This document shows, piece by piece, positions 59,440 through 64,000 of a stretch of DNA of 64,000 bases (position 1 is its first letter; every line of letters begins with the position of its first letter). The stretch is taken from the NCBI GenBank assembly GCA_024803745.1, contig JANJXV010001825.1, positions 1-64,000 on the forward strand, in the 5' to 3' direction. The stretch is from Megascapheus bottae. Taxonomy: Eukaryota; Chordata; Mammalia; Rodentia; Geomyidae. The notes under the pieces are model-generated. The model was not told where the DNA came from and searched no databases. It saw nothing but the letters and a program-made list of their open reading frames with translations. Position numbers and translations under genes: made by a program.

Positions 59440-60442
59440 CTCCACCTGACCTGTCCCAACCTTGTGACTGAGCCTCGTGTTTGGAAATGGACTGGTTTAG
59501 GGGACTGTTTGCAAGTCGTTTTCCGTGTCTTCACGCTCCGTTCGCACTGAACTTAATCCAGTAGTCTTGTTTTGGGTTTCATGTTTTTAAACAAGGTGTG
59601 GTTGTACTTTTGCATCCATAACAAATTGGTCGTTCAGTCCAGATGGAGTTACACAGGCTGGATGAAGTCACTCGGGCTCCACACTGAACCTTACACCAAA
59701 AAATACTGGTCCTTAAAATGTCGGCACATCCAGCAGAAGCGGGGGAAACATGTGCACCACAACACAGTTCAAAGAGAAGTCAGCAGTGTCCCAGGATCTG
59801 TCACGGTGTGGCGTTTTCAGGGCACTAGTGAGACCCATATGACTTTCACAGCTTCTGATACCAGTAATGGAGACGGGGAAAACTCCCCTCCGGGTCCATG
59901 CATACCATTCTGAGGAGTTTCCTGGCAGCTCCAACGCCATTGGCCTGCGGAAAACACCAGTACTTCTACCTAATTTCATTATGTATGTTTCCTTCTCCAT
60001 GGCATACACTTTATTTTCTGGAGAAGTAAATGAATGTCCATACGTGATGATCTCAGTGAATTTTTCAATTGAAATATATAGAGGGGTTACAGTTATATTA
60101 GCCAGATAGTAGGTGCCTTACAACTCCCACATTGGCACCCCCTTTCAGATTTCTGTTCCCATTTCCCTCCCCCCCCTTAATTTATTGCTTCATCGTTTAC
60201 GTGTATAAGTTTACTGGTGTTCCATCTATTCTTTTCACAGAGACATGGAGCTGCCTTAATCCAATTCCTACTTCCTTATTGCCCTTCCTATGTCTACTTC
60301 CCATCTGGTACGTTTCCTACTCTTCCCCAGGGAAAGTTGCACCTCCTAAATGGAGATCTTAGCAAGCTCCCAGTGTCTCAGGCCTGTAACCCAAGCTACC
60401 CAGGAGGTTCAGATTTGGGGATTGCCTTTCGAAGGCGGCATG

Positions 60443-60730
60443 GGCCGGGCGCGGTGGCTCAAGCCTACAACACGACCTACTCAGGAGGCTGAGATCTGAG
60501 CTTCCAAGCTAGCTGGGAACAAGAGGACTTGGGACTCTTAACTCCAAATAATCAGTAGACAACTGGAAGCGGGGCTTGGCACCTAGCTAGGGAGGTAGCC
60601 TTGAGCTGAAGGGCTCAGGGACAGTAGCCAGGCCCAGGGGAAGGGCTGTGGCCCTTAGCTGAAGAGCTCAGGGACAGCACCCAGGCCGAGTTCAAGCCCC
60701 TTTATCCAACCCGCAGGCCCCTCTCCCCAG

Positions 60731-60774
<44 letters not shown>

Positions 60775-60787
60775 CCACAACCACAAC
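60443..60787 (+). mobile_element. Plus-strand SINE with (AAC)n tail, after gene 12
   Basis: Tail 57 bases (60731-60787). Shares the body variants of the preceding unit. Confidence 0.72.
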
Positions 60788-60975
60788 TAGGAGGCAGCAT
60801 GGGTGGGCAGGTTCATGGGATTCTTCTGTCCTCCAGACCGCAAGGCCCTACATGTGGATCTTTGGCTCAGGTCATTCCCCACTCGTCTGGAGGTCATCTC
60901 GGGAAAGTGTGAAACCTCAAGATCCACAGACAGGATCAGCACCAAATTACAAACCCGAGAAAGAACCCGGCGAAT

Positions 60976-62478
60976 TTAGGAGAGCACCAAAACACAGGCC
61001 TTTCCTCGCTTGTTCCTTCCCTTCTTCGATCGAGCTCTAGAGTCCTCACGAGGAAGTCGGCCAGCATTTCCGGACAGCTGACCTGTGATACTCTGGCAAA
61101 GCTTTGGGGGTAAAGAATCTTCCTTCTCAGAATAGTTTTCTCTCCCGTGATCCCTGTGTTTGGATGGGTGAATCAGGACTAGATTGGGATCCTGTGTGAA
61201 CTCAATTTTCCTCAGGTTGAGCTGAGTCTTTGGCCGGTGTTGGTCCCTGAAGACCTTCCACTGGTCTAGGAAGATTTCTTTCAGTGCTGTACTTTCCACA
61301 TGTGCTGGTGACTCGACAAGTTCGCGAGGAGTGTCCTTTTTCAGGTGAAGATGGTGGGTGCTTCTCTGCTTTCCACGGGTGTCGGGGGCCGTTGGGTCCC
61401 CGCCTGGCCACAGGGACTCACCGTTTCCCTTCTCGTTACTGCCCTCTTGGCTATAAAAGAGGACGTAGGCTCGCTGACTCAACACCGAGGAAACAGCACA
61501 GGTGCTGACCTTCGCATCATCCATTTTATACCACTGGCCATTCCCAGCTTTGATGTAAGAGAAATAATGTCCACTGTGACTGCTCCACCCAGCGTGAACC
61601 AGCACGGCGTACAGGTCGTACACAAGCGGTCCCTCCCTTGGCTGAGACATGTATGGCTGCATATCAAGTCTCTGAGGAAACCGCACTAGCCCATCCACTT
61701 TGTCCCCCGTCAAAGGAGAAAATCTTTTCAGGACGAGGATGAGGACCTTGGAGGCACTGTGCAGAATCAAGGTCTTGGAAGCAGACACTTTGTGCAGACA
61801 AACCCCACAGTGATAGGCGTCTTCCCCGGCCAGCTCTTCCGGCTCGACCAGTCTGGCCAAAGCCTGCTCAACACTCTGAGCTCCCGCGATATCCAGCGTG
61901 ATGTCCAGATAAGGGTCAAAGGTGTCTGAAGTGCTCTGGCACTGGAAACACGTGATTTGGGACCTCCAGGACCCTCCAAAGATTTCCCGGATGAGGCCAG
62001 GCTCCCGACCGGCAAGATCCAAGCCCATACCACAAGACTGACGCGATTTCTCCATGGACTCCAAGATGAACATGAGAAACTCATGGGCATCTTCCTGCTT
62101 GTGCACGTGGAAGCCAGCTCCGAGGGCACAGGAGGGCTGAATGATGGCCCCGGAGTGCTGGAAAGCCCTTTCCAGGTGAGCTTGCATCACACACATCATG
62201 CAGGTTGTCTTCTGGCAAGCCATCTGGGAGGTCCTAAGGGCCAGCATGTGGCTGGCAAGTGGGCCTGTGTGAGTCAGACACTGCAGAGTGGCATTCATGT
62301 AGCAAGCATTGCCTGTGTTCTTGAGGCCGGCAGCAACCGTGCGAGGTGGCTCCCAGCTCAGAGGAATGTGCTCTCTAGGACCCAGGGCTGGCTGGAGAGG
62401 AGACATATCCTTCGCAAGGTTTGGATCTTTCCCAGGTGACCCGGGGGAACCTCGGGGGAGAGGAGACCACGAAGACAT
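60976..62478 (-). CDS. USP17L: USP17-like deubiquitinase, copy 13, intact 500 aa, full zinc-type cysteines
   Basis: Open from ATG 62478 to TAA 60976. Ser14, His70, Leu74, Ala208, Cys224 and Ser278, i.e. the copy 1-4 type without the codon 287 stop. Unique changes are Thr238Ile and Ser403Phe; His449Tyr is shared with copy 12. Catalytic Cys59, His304, Asp320 and all four CxxC cysteines are intact, so it is a good candidate for an active enzyme. Its 5' flank has the second longest CTT tract (208 bases). Confidence 0.87.
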   Translation of the reverse strand: MSSWSPLPRGSPGSPGKDPNLAKDMSPLQPALGPREHIPLSWEPPRTVAAGLKNTGNACYMNATLQCLTHTGPLASHMLALRTSQMACQKTTCMMCVMQAHLERAFQHSGAIIQPSCALGAGFHVHKQEDAHEFLMFILESMEKSRQSCGMGLDLAGREPGLIREIFGGSWRSQITCFQCQSTSDTFDPYLDITLDIAGAQSVEQALARLVEPEELAGEDAYHCGVCLHKVSASKTLILHSASKVLILVLKRFSPLTGDKVDGLVRFPQRLDMQPYMSQPREGPLVYDLYAVLVHAGWSSHSGHYFSYIKAGNGQWYKMDDAKVSTCAVSSVLSQRAYVLFYSQEGSNEKGNGESLWPGGDPTAPDTRGKQRSTHHLHLKKDTPRELVESPAHVESTALKEIFLDQWKVFRDQHRPKTQLNLRKIEFTQDPNLVLIHPSKHRDHGRENYSEKEDSLPPKLCQSITGQLSGNAGRLPREDSRARSKKGRNKRGKACVLVLS

Positions 62479-63115
62479 TTAAGAATTCACAAGGGCAAAA
62501 GGAGGAGAATCCAAGCCTCTTGCTTCTTTCCTACCTTTCTTGTGCTTTGGAAGAAGGGAGCTGACAAAATTCCCAAGGGAGAGCCCAAAAGTGGTCACCA
62601 AAGGGACCACTGGAAATCCCACTGGGAGGGCAGCGCTCCACCACAGGCAGAAGGGGGTAAGATCACTGCTTGGGGATCCCTCAGAGTAGCGTTCTCTATG
62701 GGGGTGAAGGAAGACAATACCTTTCACTAGCATCCTAACCATTTCCCACGAGATACAGGGGAACTCTGGAATTCCTCAAGCCTGAAACCCAGCCCCAGAG
62801 GTCAGGAGAAAGAAGCAAGGAAAAAGAGGGAAAATACAAAGGGCCTAGAAAACATTTTTTAGCAGGGTCCATTCCTCTCCAGTGTGGAAGGAATAATGTC
62901 AGCTGCAGAGTTGTTGAATGACAGGGGGAAGCACGGAGCAGTCTCATAAACTTTTCCAAGGGATGCAAGAAACACTCACCTTACAAATTCAGGCCCACAG
63001 TAACCAACGCTCCAGGAGAAAGGGGCTCCTCGAGTACCCCTCCGGGAATCAGCAGGAAACGATGTTTCCTACTCAGCAGTAGCTGCCCAGTGGTCATTCT
63101 TCCATTCCAATCCGG

Positions 63116-63181
63116 CTTTTATTCTGATTCAGGCCCTCCTGCCATGCCTTCTCCTTATGATTGGCTGATGGGCCCCACCCT
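63116..63181 (-). promoter_or_regulatory. Predicted promoter of unit 13
   Basis: Elements unchanged upstream of an intact gene. Donor GT starts at 62979, acceptor AG ends at 62696. Confidence 0.5.
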
Positions 63182-63459
63182 AAATTCCACACACCTGTGC
63201 CTCCTTGCAGTCGGGATGGGCTCGTGGTGCCCTGTCCTTTCAGTGAGCAACAATGCTCAAGCTGAAGCTGTTTCCACTCTCTAGTGTATGAGCAGGTGGG
63301 ATGCACTGAGAATTGGTTCATTGCTAAGTAAGGGACACATTTTACTTGAATCCCAGTCATGACATTTCTAAACTCGAGAAAAGGAGGAACTTGAAGACCA
63401 GCCGAGGCTGGGGGCGGGGGTGGGGGGAGGGGATGAATCTACCTGAAAGATTTCTTATT

Positions 63460-63548
63460 CCTCCTCTTCTTACCCCTTTTTCTTCGCCCTTCTTCCTCTT
63501 CGTCCTCTTCCTCTTCTTCTTCCTCTTCCGCTTCTTCTTCTTCTTTTG

Positions 63549-63612
<64 letters not shown>

Positions 63613-63906
63613 TTCTTCTTCTTCTTCTTCTTCTTCTTCTTCTTCTTCTTCTTCTTCTTCTTCTTCCATAATGGGCATGACTCTTGGACAGTGTTTGCTC
63701 AAGCACTTTGCTACTTGAGCCACAGCATCCCTTCTGACTATTTCTGCAAAGGAATGGCCCCAGGGCTTCCTGCAGGCCAGGCAATCACTCTACCAGTAGG
63801 CAACCGGCCCCGCCCCCAGGTCTGCCTTTGGAACTGCAAGCCTCACATCTCAGCCTCCCAACTAGCTGGGATTACAAGGGAGATCCACTGGGCCCAACCA
63901 GGCCAG
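63460..63906 (-). mobile_element. SINE with (GAA)n tail, unit 13
   Basis: Tail 63460-63667 (208 bases) with an extra CCTCTT interruption, body 63668-63906 with CCGGCCCCG for CCGTCCCCG. It is the last recognisable element; 63907-64000 is unit spacer. Confidence 0.7.
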
Positions 63907-64000
63907 GTCATCTTCCCACTCATTTGAAGTCGGAAGAGAATCCGCATTCACATAGAAAAACATGATAAGGGTCGCCCTAAATTTCAAAACACACCAGGAG

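Larger units (their letters stand above)
1..64000. repeat. Tandem megasatellite array of ~5.08 kb USP17-like units (12 full units plus part of a 13th)
   Basis: The same ordered block recurs without interruption. Distances between successive gene 3' ends are 5077, 5079, 5090, 5075, 5073, 5085, 5082, 5082, 5066, 5067, 5079 and 5115 bases. Most of the length variation comes from two microsatellites, a CTT tract of 172-212 bases and an AAC tract of 42-60 bases. All genes lie on the minus strand and no unit is inverted. Sequence between units differs by only scattered substitutions. The first bases of the window match the bases preceding each later gene, and the last bases fall in the spacer after the minus-strand SINE of unit 13, so both ends look arbitrary. 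The organisation parallels human RS447 (USP17 in a ~4.7 kb unit); orthology is inferred, not shown. Confidence 0.97.

Noticed and set aside
1..64000. Bacterial or phage repeat system
   Set aside because: USP-family proteins, SINEs, splice-type signals and an LTR-like element show a mammalian genome; no bacterial genes or ribosome-binding sites are seen.

Overview
The window is mammalian nuclear DNA made of one thing: a head-to-tail tandem array of about 5.08 kb units. Each unit carries one single-exon-coding USP17/DUB-family deubiquitinase gene on the minus strand. Thirteen gene copies are present, with 3' ends at 6, 5083, 10162, 15252, 20327, 25400, 30485, 35567, 40649, 45715, 50782, 55861 and 60976. 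Unit spacing is 5066 to 5115 bases. The window starts just outside the 3' end of copy 1 and ends inside unit 13, so the array continues on at least one side and probably both. It is the same kind of structure as the human RS447 megasatellite, whose unit carries USP17.

The interspersed repeats point to a rodent, most likely a geomyoid (kangaroo rat, pocket mouse or gopher). Each unit holds two composite SINEs with a B1-like left part and an ID-like right part ('GTGGCTCAAGT', 'GCCTTGAGC', 'AGCTCAGGGACAG', 'GAGTTCAAGCCCC'), a layout I associate with Geomyoidea. The genus is not established.

Reading along the plus strand, each unit contains: the USP17-like gene (minus); about 600 bp of 5' leader with a good predicted intron; a compact minus-strand promoter (TATA-like AATAAAAG, inverted CCAAT, CACCC box); a long CTT tract that is the (GAA)n tail of a minus-strand SINE; the SINE body; unrecognised spacer; a retroviral LTR-like segment (minus); more spacer; an L1 3'-UTR-like G-rich segment (minus); a plus-strand SINE ending in an (AAC)n tail; and about 190 bp to the next gene.

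The copies are very similar but differ in function. Copies 1-4 share one nonsense codon (Tyr287 to TAG) that removes the catalytic His box. Copies 5, 7, 9, 11 and 13 have intact 500-codon frames. Copies 6, 8 and 12 have lost the first ATG and would start at Met25, giving 476 residues with all catalytic residues. Copy 10 is broken by a 14-bp deletion and Trp316 to TAG. Copies 5-9 carry Cys224Arg in the predicted zinc-finger. Diagnostic variants are shared mainly by neighbouring copies and are reshuffled in copies 8 and 12, as expected for unequal crossing-over and gene conversion. If the intact copies are expressed, they would supply dosage-variable deubiquitinase activity. No genes of other families were found.
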